Below the pieces are notes generated by a model that did not search any database, had not been told where the DNA came from, and was given only the letters and a program-made list of their open reading frames with translations. From Liolophura sinensis (lineage: Eukaryota; Mollusca; Polyplacophora; Chitonida; Chitonidae), in NCBI RefSeq assembly GCF_032854445.1, contig NC_088300.1:10943191-11007190 (forward strand): a stretch of 64,000 nt of DNA, given 5' to 3'. Positions 1-11,508 of this stretch are shown here, piece by piece; position 1 is the first letter of the stretch; each line of letters opens with the position of its first letter. The position numbers were made by a program, and so were the translations under genes.

Positions 1-996
1 TCCCTGTTTCAAGGCAGACCGATGCAAAATATACCATCAGACTAGGATCACGTGAAAAAAATGTGAACTCAAAAAAGCGACATTTTAGTTCCAGTTCCGT
101 TAATGAGCTCACAGCATGCTAAGACATGGACATACTGGCAGCTTTAGAAATACGCCCGATAACATAAGATAGGAACTTCAGAGATTCTTTACCATCCTGA
201 ACAGTGATCGAATCAAGTGACCTTAAGATGAATTCGAGAGCAAATAGCGAGATCCATTTTTGCCGATTCAGCTGGGATGTGACATTGTGCTGCATTGGTC
301 GAGGGGTCTGCCCCATCGTCCGGTTGCCATTAGCTAAGGAAGGCCGTGGGTGAGAGCAATCAGCTGGAAGAGCCGTCCGAGGTGCTCAACCGGCCGGCAC
401 AGCCAGTCTAAGTGACACACTGTGTTCTCAAATACGATGCGGATAAGAGCAGAGACTTAGTACTCGGTTCGGTACACAACGATCCTGTTAAAGGACTTAC
501 ACGCTCATCACAGGTCATTGGAAATTCACTCCATCAAATGAAAAAGCCGACGCAATGGCTTTCCATACCGCTCCACGCGTATCGACTTTCTGAGGACACA
601 AAGCGTACAAACAACACGTCCCATTCGACCAAAGATTAAGAATCAAGTAGATGCCCTCATAGACAATTGCCGACCCTGTGGTTGTCTGGCAGGGTTGGAG
701 ACCATCTTACACAGCGGATTCAGTTGCGTTATCTCTGGCCACAGATGGATTAGTGTTCTCGCTAAACAGCGAAGACCTTCTGACAGAATTTCATTATTTT
801 TATTCCGGCTTCTTCTAAATGTGTCAACTGGTGACCGTGTTCGTCCAGTATGTAAACTTCACTGACTCCATGTATATTTAAAGCATTGGCTTTCAATGCA
901 CCTCAGATGCCAACCAAATCTTGACCTTACTGTGAACTGCTCGTCCTTGCCCGACTTGACGCCTACCTTGAAAGGCGGTCTTCTATGGAACGTGCA
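1..996. other. Intergenic stretch, no gene recognised
   Basis: No exon with convincing splice sites or a known domain is visible. A 65-codon open frame lies at 119-316 on the minus strand and a 75-codon frame at 412-639 on the plus strand; neither has a recognisable motif, and both are of a length expected by chance. Confidence 0.5.
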
Positions 997-1011
997 TCGT
1001 ATCTGGTGACC

Positions 1012-1371
1012 GGCCCGGATAGCACAGTTGGTAGAGCGTCCGCTTCGGGACCGGTAGATCCAGGATCAATCCTTGATCGAGTCACACCTAAGACTTTAAA
1101 AGAGGAAGTTGTAACTTCCTCGCTTGGCGTTCAGCATGAAGGGGATAGTGTAACGACTGGTTGACCCGTATCAGTATAATGGCTCGGGCGGGGCGGCTTG
1201 CTTGCCTTCGGTAAGTCGTCTCAGTGAAGCAGCACTAAATAAAAGAGCGGTGGAAATCCGTCCTGCAACAAGGAGGCACATTATACGTACATGCACCCTA
1301 ATGATTCCTTCGTCGTCATATGACTGAAAAATTGTCGAGTACGACGTTAAACCCCAAGCACTCACTCACTC
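1012..1371 (+). mobile_element. tRNA-derived SINE, family A, copy 1
   Basis: The left end is tRNA-like (an A-box-like stretch around GTTGGTAGAGCG), the body is shared with the copies at about 5.0 and 10.8 kb, and the 3' end reads CGACGTTAAACC followed by CACTCACTCACT. A 12-bp direct repeat, TCGTATCTGGTG, flanks it at 997-1008 and 1370-1381. This is the target-site duplication expected from LINE-driven retroposition. The family name is not assigned. Confidence 0.8.
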
Positions 1372-1381
1372 GTATCTGGTG

Positions 1382-2261
1382 TCTTGAGAAAATGAGGTAA
1401 CGCTATATGTCGCTATATGTAACTGCCTGTTACGAGGCGTCATCGTGATATGTGATATGACCAAATGAATTTTGAAATTGACAAGGATTCTAAAGCATAT
1501 AGCAAAAACGCAAAATACTGTGAATACAACCAGTCATACAACCCTGTCTTCATCTGAGGCAGTAGTTAATCACTAAACTTCGATACTCTTCTCCATGTGG
1601 TTTTCCAATTGTGACGATGGTATATTCAAATATCTGCCTTTCTCAGTATTATTTAACGTATTTTCTCACTATATTGGAGTACCAAGCAATGCAACGTATG
1701 TTAAATCATTATTCACAAGACAGTCCTACAATAATCGTTAACATATATACCCCGGTATGATTTCAGTTCAGGTAGAAGCAATAATCCGTTCTCGGCGATA
1801 CTGAACAGTTTTTGTCAAACATGGAATGTAAATCAAATTTCCAGCCCGTGACCACCTGACCGTTACCCGAGACATACCTTCTGGGTAAAGTATGGTGGCT
1901 TTCTTTAAAACAAAAAAAGAAAAACATTAACAAAAAGGGAAAATTTGCTCGAGTGCAGCACAAAACATTTTTCCAGTAAATAGATAGAAGGTAACTATTC
2001 ATGAAAGTATTGTGTTGACAAACATTTTCTTACAGCTCTTTTAAGATTAGATATTCATGTAGCTTTGATCGTATTTTCTTCTTGTCAGACTGGAAATATT
2101 CATTAGTATAGCCTTCAGTCTCAGGAAATCTTTTATTAACCTTCATGCTCATACAACAAGATGAATATGTGTTCGTTCACTATTTCATTACGATATTTAC
2201 TGAAGATTTTGATAAACATTTAAATTTAAGTTAAATTAAATGTTTGTTTAATGCGGTACTG
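1382..2261. other. AT-rich intergenic stretch
   Basis: I see no supported exon, RNA gene or repeat here. The 79-codon minus-strand frame at 1763-2002 has no recognisable domain. Confidence 0.5.
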
Positions 2262-2306
2262 CATGACGTGAGACCCTATGAATTCTTCATAGGGTCTCAA
2301 GTCATG
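2262..2306. repeat. Near-perfect hairpin, 21-bp arms
   Basis: The arms at 2262-2282 and 2286-2306 are reverse complements with one mismatch, separated by a 3-nt loop. The core is TGAGACCCTATGAA. It could be a small foldback element remnant or a structured RNA. Nothing nearby suggests a transcription unit. Confidence 0.75.
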
Positions 2307-2999
2307 ACAGCCATGCCTTTGGAGGTAACTGGAGTGTCTGGGGTAAACCACCTGTATTTGGCAAATTACTGACAAACTTTCCCAAGTTGGATGTTAAGAT
2401 TCCCCTATATCAGAAGGAGACAAGCGGTCTTCAAACGAACGAATGGAACCATTCACTAGAAATGTTAGTACATGTACATTCAAATATCTGAGGCAATCCC
2501 TGAGCATGGCAAATTAAAAATGCGCAAAACAGACTTCTTATTTAATGTCACACCCAGAATGACAATGCAGTTAACATTTACATTAAAACTCTCCGGTCAG
2601 TTATTTTTCATTGTCTACAATTACCATAACATTAGGTTTAACTTTATCGTAATTCTTATTTGATTGGGGGTACTGAAAAATATTCACTTATACGACTGCA
2701 GCAAACATCATGCTGGGAGATTCACCTCCATAATACGGACCTTCCTATGCCGACAGTTGGGCGGGGAAAACTAGCAAAGTCACTCTGAGCATTGTTTCCA
2801 CAAATTGTACTCTCTCATCAAGTAACTTCCATCAATAAATCTCAGGCCCTGCCCAAAGTTTAGATAATATCCATTATATTCCCACGAAGTATGCACCTGT
2901 AGTCGCCTACACCAAAAATTCTTGACTGACAGCAAAAATACTTACATTATATACCACACAGCAAAAAGGATTTTGTTGGGGAAGCGGGATGCCGAAATG
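2307..2999. other. Intergenic stretch, nothing recognised
   Basis: The sequence is AT-rich with short open frames only. No splice-bounded exon or repeat is supported. Confidence 0.5.
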
Positions 3000-3620
3000 C
3001 TCTCTTTCACATACTTACCTAACAACGATATTAGAACGACAATGCGAGATTTAGTCGATAAGGACGACAACATGACATTGTAACGGGACTCCAGTCGACA
3101 ATCTCGTGTAAATCTTGTGCATGAATCTCGCGTTGTCGACTAAATATTGCACAATGCATTGATTCTCTATTCTCGTCAAATGTCAAAATTTCTAATCTCG
3201 TCAGAATGCTGCGTTGTCAGCAAAATAACTGATCTGTTTGTCCAATCTTAAACTGCACCTCGGATCATGAAGAGCGACATTTGGTCGACAAGGCGAGATT
3301 AGGACGAGATTCGGAAAGCAGCGTGACGCGATTAACTTTAGTAACATGCACTTTCCACCAGGAAACCATGAGAGCAATGACTTGTGGAGCCAAGTCTCGA
3401 TTAATCCAGACTAAATCTCGTGTTGTACGCTAAATCTCGATCGAATCTGGTCCTAAGCTCGCCACTGTCGAGCGAATTCTGACGCGATTAAACAGAGAAT
3501 CAGTGCACTATGTAAGATTTTATTCAGACGAGATCTGGTCGAGAAACGAGCAGGCCGACATTCTGGGACTAAATGTCAGAGTCTCTTTGGAATTTCGTCA
3601 CAAATGTCGCGTTGTCGGCC
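3000..3620. repeat. Region saturated with TCTCG / GTCGAC words on both strands
   Basis: Variants of the words GCGAGATTTAGTCGA and GTCGACTAAATCTCG recur many times in both orientations, with spacers of irregular length. There is no constant period, so this is not a simple satellite. The mixed orientation suggests a decayed foldback-type element, but terminal repeats and a target duplication could not be defined. Confidence 0.5.
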
Positions 3621-3925
3621 TAATTTCAAATGAATCTCCAATGAATACAATCAACAGAAATCTTGAAAATTCCGACTAAAACAGTTGATAAATGGGTTGA
3701 TCGATCATGCGGCAAGGTGTGGAAAACTAGTTATGTTGTTCAATATTTTACAGCTTTTGGTGTTAAACATGGTTTCAAGCTATCAGTCGTTTTGTTGAGT
3801 AGTCCATGGGCGGATAACCATTCAGTGTAAGTTCTCCTCGGATGTTATGAAATTACCCCCCTTATATTTCACTCCCAACTCTAGATTTTTGATCTCTTAG
3901 TACGGGGTTGATGGTTACAGAGCTT

Positions 3926-4571
3926 AAAGCTGAGATTCCATATACGCGGTATGCGGTTTGCGGTATACGGCACGCGGTACGCGGATACGGCATGCGCTTT
4001 CTCTGATTCCATTTATGCGGTAACCTATGCGTTTTCTTTCATTCGTGGTGCGTTTTTATTAGAGCAAACATGTCGCATTCCATAATTTCACGACGTGTGG
4101 CTTTAGAGCAAGATTCAGACCTTGCCATAATAGCAATGTCATAAGTTGTTGCAACTAAAGAAGCGTAAAAAGAGAAAACACCGATGGTGGGTCCACAGTA
4201 TTTTGCGGCAAAGAGCTCAGCAGGGGGCTTTCCGAAAACTTGGTCTCGGAATTGCAGCTGGATGGAGAAAAATTCCAACAGTACTTTCGTCTAACCAGAG
4301 AACAATTCAAACAAGTTCCGACCACGTGTCGGGGAAACACCCCACCAGTGACGTCATTTCTTGGGATACCCTGTCCGGTTTTGAAAACGCATACCGCACC
4401 GATCGCTACATGGTGCGATTGATTTTGCCGTATACGTTTCCGCATGAAAAAACGGATCCGCGACCGTACCTATGGAATCATTGCAACTTATTTTAACTAT
4501 TTCGATTTTTTGCCGCGTACCGCATACCGCGTACCGTATACCGCTACCGCATGTAAGGAATCTCAGCTTTA
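3926..4571 (+). mobile_element. Harbinger/PIF-type DNA transposon derivative
   Basis: Terminal inverted repeats begin AAAGCTGAGATTCC at the left, with its complement at the right near 4557-4571. Inside both ends the repeat continues as iterated GCGGTA/GCGGTT words facing each other. The interior holds a fragment resembling the N-terminus of a Harbinger transposase (RWWVH, then QLDGEKFQQYF and LTREQF) broken by a frameshift. There is no catalytic domain, so the copy is non-autonomous. A TTA-type 3-bp target duplication is possible on the left but is not cleanly matched on the right. Confidence 0.7.
4146..4422 (+). pseudogene. Harbinger transposase N-terminal remnant
   Basis: Two plus-strand frames together resemble the start of a PIF/Harbinger transposase. 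A basic stretch with KHRWWVHSILRQRAQ lies at about 4176-4225, and after a frameshift LQLDGEKFQQYFRLTREQF lies at about 4250-4310. The DDE nuclease part is absent, and the frame runs into the right-hand terminal repeat. The assignment is by motif recognition alone. Confidence 0.6.
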
Positions 4572-5024
4572 GGAAGACATTTGCGGAGAGAAATACTCAG
4601 TATTCTGGATACGGGATATTTTGGGTTTAGAAATACCGCTAAATAGACCTATATTTCCATACCAGATTTAAACGTCCTGTGTAAGGTAACAAAGCTCGAG
4701 AGTTTAAAACGCGACTCAACTGGTCCTTCACATTTGGTCATAGGGGCTGATGGCTATAAGACTTGATTTGAGCGGCATCCAGTTCAGTTCGTGTAGGCCT
4801 ACACGAGCGATTAGGACCTTACCCAACAGTCGGGTCGAGATAATTCAGATCAGCTCAGGAGTCTGTCGAGCTTTAAATAACAGTCAAATAAATAAACATT
4901 CCTTTTACCGTCCAATCTTTACGCCAATGTCGCGGAACTAGAAGTTTTTATCTGTCATCTCAGCCTCTCATCCCTTGCAAAGGCACGTCAACCGAGCATT
5001 CTGTTTTTAGTCTGCTGAACAACT
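4572..5024. other. Intergenic stretch, nothing recognised
   Basis: No exon or repeat is supported between the Harbinger remnant and the next SINE. Confidence 0.5.
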
Positions 5025-5350
5025 TCGGTGGCCTAATGGTTAGAGCGTCCGCCTCGAAGTCGCGAGACCCTGGATTAAACCCGGGTCGGGTCATACCAAC
5101 GACTTTAAAAATGCTGCAGCCTCGTTTGGCGTTCAGCACCGAGAGGTTAGAGCAAGGAAACATGACTGCTTGGACCGGTGTCAGTATAATAATGTGACCG
5201 GGTTGGACGTCATGTCTGGTGTCTTCGGCAGGATACTCCAGTGGCGGCAGCACTTTGGCGGCATGGACTCGCCCTGCCACAAGAAGACAATATATGTACA
5301 CACACCTAATGACACTTCGTAAGTACGATGTTAAACCTCACTCATTCATT
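5025..5350 (+). mobile_element. tRNA-derived SINE, family A, copy 2
   Basis: The head reads GGTGGCCTAATGGTTAGAGCG, an A-box-like tRNA start shown here with flanking bases, followed by a B-box-like stretch (GGATTAAACCC). The body matches the copy at 1012-1371, including the GCGTTCAGCA region. It ends with ACGATGTTAAACCTCACTC. Confidence 0.8.
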
Positions 5351-6138
5351 AGTCTCCCGAATATCCTAGCCTGATGCTGGGCCAAGCACCATTATGACAT
5401 ATCTCCATAGGCTCTCCAATGATAAACATACCATAGAGCCTAAGGACACGTATCATCGCAGCACTACATGCCGACAAATCAAGTAATCCTCTCCGAATCT
5501 TCCTATTTGTTATACAGAAAACATTCAGTTTGTAATATTTGTCTGAAATACACATGGCATTACAGTAGCACATAGCTTTTTTTTCTTTTTTCCAGTGTAG
5601 CTTATTTTTTCAGTGTGGCTTATTTTTTCAGTGTGGCTTATTTCCAGTAAAGAAAAACTATGATAAATTCATATGAGTGATTAAGGCCACGCAGTTTTAA
5701 TCTACAATTGCTTTCTTCACAAAATGTATTGCCTCGTTTTAATTCACCAATGGCTGCCCGTACGTGCCTTGATCTGTGACGTCATTGCCGAGTCTGCCCA
5801 ATAGATAAAGTTGACAGGAGTAAACTATGTTGTCCACTTAGTGATTCTGCGACAGCAGGTGTATGTCTTTGTTGTGCTACCTCCACCGTTACTGCTAGAG
5901 ACAATTTAAGACGGCTTTACAAAGTTGGTTATTGTTTGATTTCAGACCCTCAAACGTAACTCAAATGGGGATTTCTGACATCGCTTGATCAATCGGTGTA
6001 CAAACCACTTTCTGTGACTAATGACTACCTGATCAGATCACCCGAAGAGGCTTTTTCTCTCAGCATCCGGGTCGTTAGGGATTGGGGCAGCTTCTAGGAT
6101 CTGTAAAGCGTAATCCACACATGCATTTTATACAGGTA
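5351..6138. other. Intergenic stretch with a short 22-bp triplication
   Basis: The only structure seen is a short tandem repeat at about 5592-5645, in which CAGTGTGGCTTATTTTTT occurs three times with small changes. No exon is supported. Confidence 0.5.
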
Positions 6139-6325
6139 CATTTATTTGATTGGTGTTTTACGCCGTGCTCAGGAATATTTTATTTATATGACGGCGGCCA
6201 GCATTATGGTAGGAGGAAACCGGACAGAGCCCGAGGGATACCAACGACCATCCGCAGGTTACTAGCATTCCTTCCCACGTACGGCGGGAGAGAAAGCCTG
6301 TATGAGCTGGACTTGAACTCACGGC
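6139..6325 (-). mobile_element. SINE family B (Meta-like) fragment
   Basis: Read on the minus strand, it contains the conserved core (CATAATGCTGGCCGCCGTC-like, degraded here) and the tail GTAAAACACCAATCAAATAAA. The tRNA head is missing, so the copy is 5'-truncated, as is usual for retroposed SINEs. Confidence 0.7.
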
Positions 6326-6444
6326 TACCGTACAAGATGCAAAGCATACTTTATGTAAAGTTTAAAAAGAAATAAAACGGTATATATGCAAGAATGCGTA
6401 TGATTTTAACTTCATAACAAATTACGCTTTACTCTTAACATAAA

Positions 6445-7351
6445 TTACTTCGCATGTACGATATACATGGTCCAGACTAAAGTGTTACGCATAGAATGCA
6501 TTGTGTTCTTTCCATGATTAAAAAAAAAACACTGTTTGGTATAGCTGAGTGATCGTGTCCTGTGATCAAGAGTAGAGAACCATCCCCAGACATGTACTGG
6601 TACCTTAAACGTCATCCACCCTTGTTTATCCAGTTCCACCTTCTCTGTAAAATTGAGTAGAAATTAATATAATATCAAGGAATTTATTTACCTATCTGGT
6701 TTTCATTTTATATCGTTCTCAATTTTTCTCCCATATACCCGCGTTCAGTTATATGGGTAGATAAATTAACAATGCAATACTCCTCGAAAACACCGCGTCT
6801 CGCCAAATGCCTTGCAAAACTCCGATCTTACAGCCTGAATCGTACAGGGCCATAACAGCTCACTGATGGTTGATCAAGGTATGATCGCTTGAGAAGAGCA
6901 GTTTTGCAGAGCAGAGACGCAAAGAAGATGCTACTGATCGGTCCTACACAAAAACTGTCACTTTTACAGAGCAGAAACGTCAAGACGACGCTTTTGATCA
7001 GTCATACACCAAAATCATCACTTTTACAGAGCAGAAACGTCAAGACGACGCTATTAATCAGTCCTACACAAAAACTGTCAATTTTACAAAGCAGAGACGT
7101 CAAGACGACGCTATTGATCAATCCAGCACAAAAAGTCCTACACAACAGAGACGCCAGGGGGACACTAAGAACTTTTTAGGTTCCATTTTCCTGGCACATC
7201 TAGGATAATTATTTTACTACCAGAGACCACCAGCTATTCACTTACTGTAGTCTATCCATGTAGGGCCCTTGTCTATATTGCCGAACAGTCCAATAGAGCC
7301 GACAATATGGCTGAGAAGGATCAGGGTCAGAGCACAGGCCAGCGTCGCCAT
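6445..7351 (-). CDS. Unrecognised secreted protein, first two exons
   Basis: Exon 1 (7351-7246) encodes MATLACALTLILLSHIVG, a typical signal peptide, and ends at a good donor (TACA/GTAAGTG) in phase 1. Exon 2 begins after a pyrimidine-rich acceptor (CAATTTTACAG) at 6644 and continues the frame with VELDKQGWMTFK and then VPVHVWGWFSTLDHRT. It either stops at 6445 or leaves at an internal donor (AAG/GTACCA) near 6602. No known domain is recognised, although tryptophan and aromatic residues are frequent. The phase match between the exons is the main support. The 3' end is uncertain, and more exons may follow at lower coordinates. The intron holds a 60-bp minisatellite. Confidence 0.55.
6886..7180. 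repeat. 60-bp minisatellite, about five units
   Basis: Units contain GCAGAAACGTCAAGACGACG and repeat every 60 bp. They lie in the intron of the predicted secreted gene. Because 60 is divisible by three, the plus strand shows a 96-codon open frame of 20-residue repeats, which I treat as incidental. Confidence 0.85.
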
Positions 7352-8807
7352 GATGAACGAGGACCTAGGGACCGTTCAGTGTTTACCGTCACCTACCCCA
7401 GGCACACGCGTACTGATAAGCTGAGCCTGTGTCCATACAGACATGCAATATGACCGGTGTACATACGACACCTCATCCATACGCCCGTCTAAAAGGACAT
7501 TCATCCCGTGGTCAGGGTTTTAGCCTCGGGAAAGTAGTTTCTCTTCGTTGTAATCTTATGTGGCTTGTGATGTTCACATTTAAGACCACAAAGTATATAA
7601 CGCTTACGTAAGCATTTATCAATGGACATGGTACATTAACCTTTCTTTTGGTGTCGACATGCTGTATAAATGTAGGCCTTGGACCAGCTGGTATATTCAC
7701 AAGCACTGTAGATCTGTATTAGATAAGCTAACCTAGCACTGGAGGAGAATGTGGAATTGTTAACGGCTCATTAACAGAAATATCAGGAACAGTCAACCAG
7801 TGTGGAGAACACTTCATCGCTCTCGTCCGAGGGACTTTTCTGTACGGATCAGGATGATGAAGTCTACTTTGACAATACTCAGTCATATTTCTCGTAACTA
7901 TTTTCCTAAAAGACGTCATACAGGTTATAGTGCCATAGTACGACGCCAAATTGATTCACGAAGTTTTATGAAAGAGGGTCCTGTTGACCGGGATATTCTG
8001 ACAGATTCTGGGGTCAGCAGCACGACCTCAATAACAACCTCACCATGATTAAGTAGCAAAAAGAAAATGGTGGAGGAGCTCACTGAATAAGTTATTATGG
8101 TAACAACGGCCTAATTTATTAAGCCACTGCAGGATAGCCAGCTTCTACAAGCAATCGTGGTCAAGCGATGTTGATTTTCAGTCCACTACGGGGGCACGTG
8201 TACTGATTTGGAACGTCGACGAAAAGATACAAGAGGCGATAGAGAAAATAGCACGATTTCACAAAAACATTCACAAGGACTTTACACGAAAACTTTATCA
8301 ATTATTAATAAAGTAATGGCGCAGGATTCATTTCTGACAAAACACTCCACAGAAAGCATCCATTAAAACCCGACATAGAGGTTTTTATATGAAGTAGCTA
8401 TAATTCAAACTGATGAATTCACGACAGCTTTGGTGGTGTGCAATATATCACTTTTCAATATATCCAGTTTTGACGGGCTCCGAACAATATCCAGTGCAAA
8501 ATGGGCTAGAATTTCAAATTTTTAAACGTCTATCATATATCCAGGCAACAAAACGGAGTGGTGACACCTGTATGCAATACACCGTGAAACTGACTAAAGC
8601 CCCACACCGCCTTCAGTTATGTGATGAGCTAAAATCTGCTGGTGTTCCAAGTTATCCAGATCTATTGACCACAAATCCGACATATTGTCTTCTATGGAAC
8701 GCTCAGATTACTTCACATTCGCTGGAGAGAGAGACGCGCTACTGAATTAGCCAAGTGTCTTTGGCACCAGTGGTGGCCCTTGTGACTGCTTTGTACTTCT
8801 TATACAT
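7352..8807. other. Intergenic stretch, no gene recognised
   Basis: This is upstream of the secreted gene on the minus strand. No clear TATA box is seen near 7380. Plus-strand open frames at 7800-8048 and 8413-8745 lack recognisable domains and splice context. Confidence 0.5.
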
Positions 8808-9025
8808 TAGTTGATTGATTTTTGACGCCGTTTTCAGTTTTATGTCGGCAAGCAGTTCAAAGTGGATGCAACCGGGGTGCCCAGAGTGAACATATGACCT
8901 TCAGGTACCTCACAGGCTTTCTAACTTAACGCCGAAACTGAATGAGCGAAAACTGGATTCGAACACGCGACCTCATTGGCCAAGAGTCTGATGGTTTCAG
9001 CCATTCAGCACTTAACATCGGAACC
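8808..9025 (-). mobile_element. tRNA-derived SINE, third type
   Basis: On the minus strand a tRNA-like head includes a near-consensus B box (GTTCGAATCC) at about 8957-8966. The copy runs to an AT-rich end near 8808. It differs from families A and B. No target duplication was confirmed. Confidence 0.55.
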
Positions 9026-10747
9026 ATCGAGACCCGCGAACGTTATCCAAGATAGAAAACATACCTAACGTGGAGAAACCATACTATGGTCAAATTTAAG
9101 AGTGAAGGAAACCAGATAGACCCCAAATAACAAACTAATGCAAACAAATTACGCAAACAAATAACGCAAACAAAAATATTACAACCGCTGGATAGGGTTA
9201 ATTTATCAGAGATGGTCACAGATCTTACTAAACCAGCCATGTTTTACCAGAGCTTCTTTGCCTGGAGGTGGTTGTACTTCTGTGGATCCTCACTGGTCAA
9301 AGGTGTTGTGAACAATGCCCCTGATATTAAGATCTCTCTAAAACTAATGACACCACCAAAAGTACTGAAGACCGCTAAAATAGTACACTAGTTAAGGTAC
9401 GATTAGTCGCGGGAGAATAAAACAGCAAGATCAAAACTAGGACGACGAATTGTTACCGTTCGGGTAATGGAGAGGCAGTCACGAAAGATAAGTATGGTGG
9501 GCACCAAGATAAGAGCTTTGACTACTTTTATAAGTGGTGTAAAAAGTGCATATATAAGACAACTTAAAGGATCATAAGACCACTATAATTTGTAAAGCAG
9601 CACTCAATACTAGAGTTAAAATGTCCGGGAACCGCACAACTTCCCAACAAAAAGTGCAAGAGATTAAAGGTAAACTGGTTAGCACAGGGACTATTTCATA
9701 AAGTTTTCAAACTAAACAATCTTCTTGATTACAGCTTACACAGATCTTCAATACATGTAGTGGGAAAAGGTTAAAATATCGGTGAACCGCACAAACCTAC
9801 ATACAGAAGCGCACGTCCGTAGCTGACTCAATTTTAGGGGTTTGAACGGAAACCTTACCTATAAGGTCAGCTAATTATCACAAATATGCAAATCAATGTT
9901 TCCCGCTGTAGTGAGCATCTATTGGATCTGGCAAGTACATCTTTGTGCATCTTTGAACTCCTATTCATAATATTTAAATTATACATTGAATCTATTATAT
10001 TTTAACACACCTGTATACATTCAACTCACATCTAAATACGCCTAGAATTAGGTTGTGAAATAGTTCTGAAGAAAGAAACTCAATCCTTTAGATGTTCCAT
10101 TTTCGAAACATCGAGTTCTACAGGCAAACAAATCTTCGAACTTTTACAAAAATGGTTTCGTCAATATAGCCTGACGTGACGTAGTGAAAAACCATGCAAG
10201 CTACTTCTGCACACTTGTAAGTGTTCGGATTTACCTGTTAACAACGGGTTAGGAAGGCATGTACTATGATTCTGGTTGACATATCAAAGCAGAAAGTTGG
10301 GATTTGTCGGCACTATTTAAAATCCATAAAATAGGTTTCAAATCAAACTAAAAGTCTAAATTTGAAGACAAAGAATTTCAGAAGTTCCCTTCCTTGCTCT
10401 TTAAGTTAAAGTATGCAATTGTTCAAACAGAATGTCCTTAAAATTTAGGGCCTCAAATTAATAAAGTAAACCTCAAGATTCTAAAACTGCTTTAAACACG
10501 CTTAAAAAAGGAAATCTTAAGAAATCGGAATCAGCAGGACCCGCATACTGCCCAAAAGCCTCGCGTATGTGAAAGGTCCGTGTAGATGGAGGGAGTCGTC
10601 ATTAAGGTCCAGTCATCTGAAGTCGTCTGCCTTTTATACCATCATTTCTACAATAAAAACGCATGAGGAAAGGCACTTAACAAAACGGTGAAGCAATACA
10701 GATGTAAACTTGACAGTCAATCAAGTGTTCCCTGTATATATGCATGT
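9026..10747. other. Intergenic stretch with small dispersed repeats
   Basis: Similar short segments occur at about 9620 and 9777 (GAACCGCACAA), and a CCGCTGTAG segment near 9902 recurs near 11413, suggesting decayed copies of an unnamed repeat. No exon is supported. Confidence 0.45.
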
Positions 10748-11076
10748 ATGCTTGGGGTTTTACGTCGTACTGAATGAGGACTGATTGGGTGTATGTAAAT
10801 ATACTGTGTATTTGTCTTGGTGGGTCGTGGGTCTTGGGGTCTTGGCGAGTCAGTGCCGCCAAAATACTGAACTATCAGGATAGACAGGACACTCCACCCA
10901 GTCACATTATATCGACACCGGGCTAACAAGTCCTGTTTCCTTGCTCTAACCTCTGAGTGCTGAAAGCCAAGCAATGCAGCAACAAGTACTATCTTAATGT
11001 CTTTGGTACGACCCGACTCGGATTTGATCTCGGGCCTCCGGACTTCGAGGTAGAGGCTCTAACAGAAGCGGTCTCG
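10748..11076 (-). mobile_element. tRNA-derived SINE, family A, copy 3
   Basis: This is an antisense copy of the element at 1012 and 5025. The minus-strand 3' end reads GTACGACGTAAAACCCCAAG near 10748-10775, and the degraded tRNA head lies near 11035-11076. Confidence 0.75.
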
Positions 11077-11508
11077 AGTGTTTCCAATGATCTATAAAAT
11101 AAAGTTGGGGATATTCTATACAAATTTCCAAAGGCTATATCTTGTGATTTTATCAGTTAAATGTGTGGAAAATGACAAGTTTGAATAGAAATTTCGAAAT
11201 GCAGCCCAACCAGATTCACGTATATGTCAGGCAAAACACCTACAAGATATTGGTGCCATGACACTTCATGTTAACGCGCTATTCCTTGTTGGTAACATTT
11301 ATACTGTCATTTTCGTTAAATATTAAAACACGAACTGAATATCTCCTATTTTAAACACTATACTACGACGCTCTGAAGTTTAACAGTTTGTGTGCACCAT
11401 TTTTCGACATTTTCCGCTGTAGCGTGCATCTATGGCTAGGCTTCTTGTGATAATTCTGGTGAACTGAAGATATGTCCATCACATGACATGAACAGCTACA
11501 TTTCTTAC

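Noticed and set aside
6889-7179. 96-codon plus-strand repeat protein
   Set aside because: A 60-bp minisatellite in an intron of a minus-strand gene; no flanking coding sequence.
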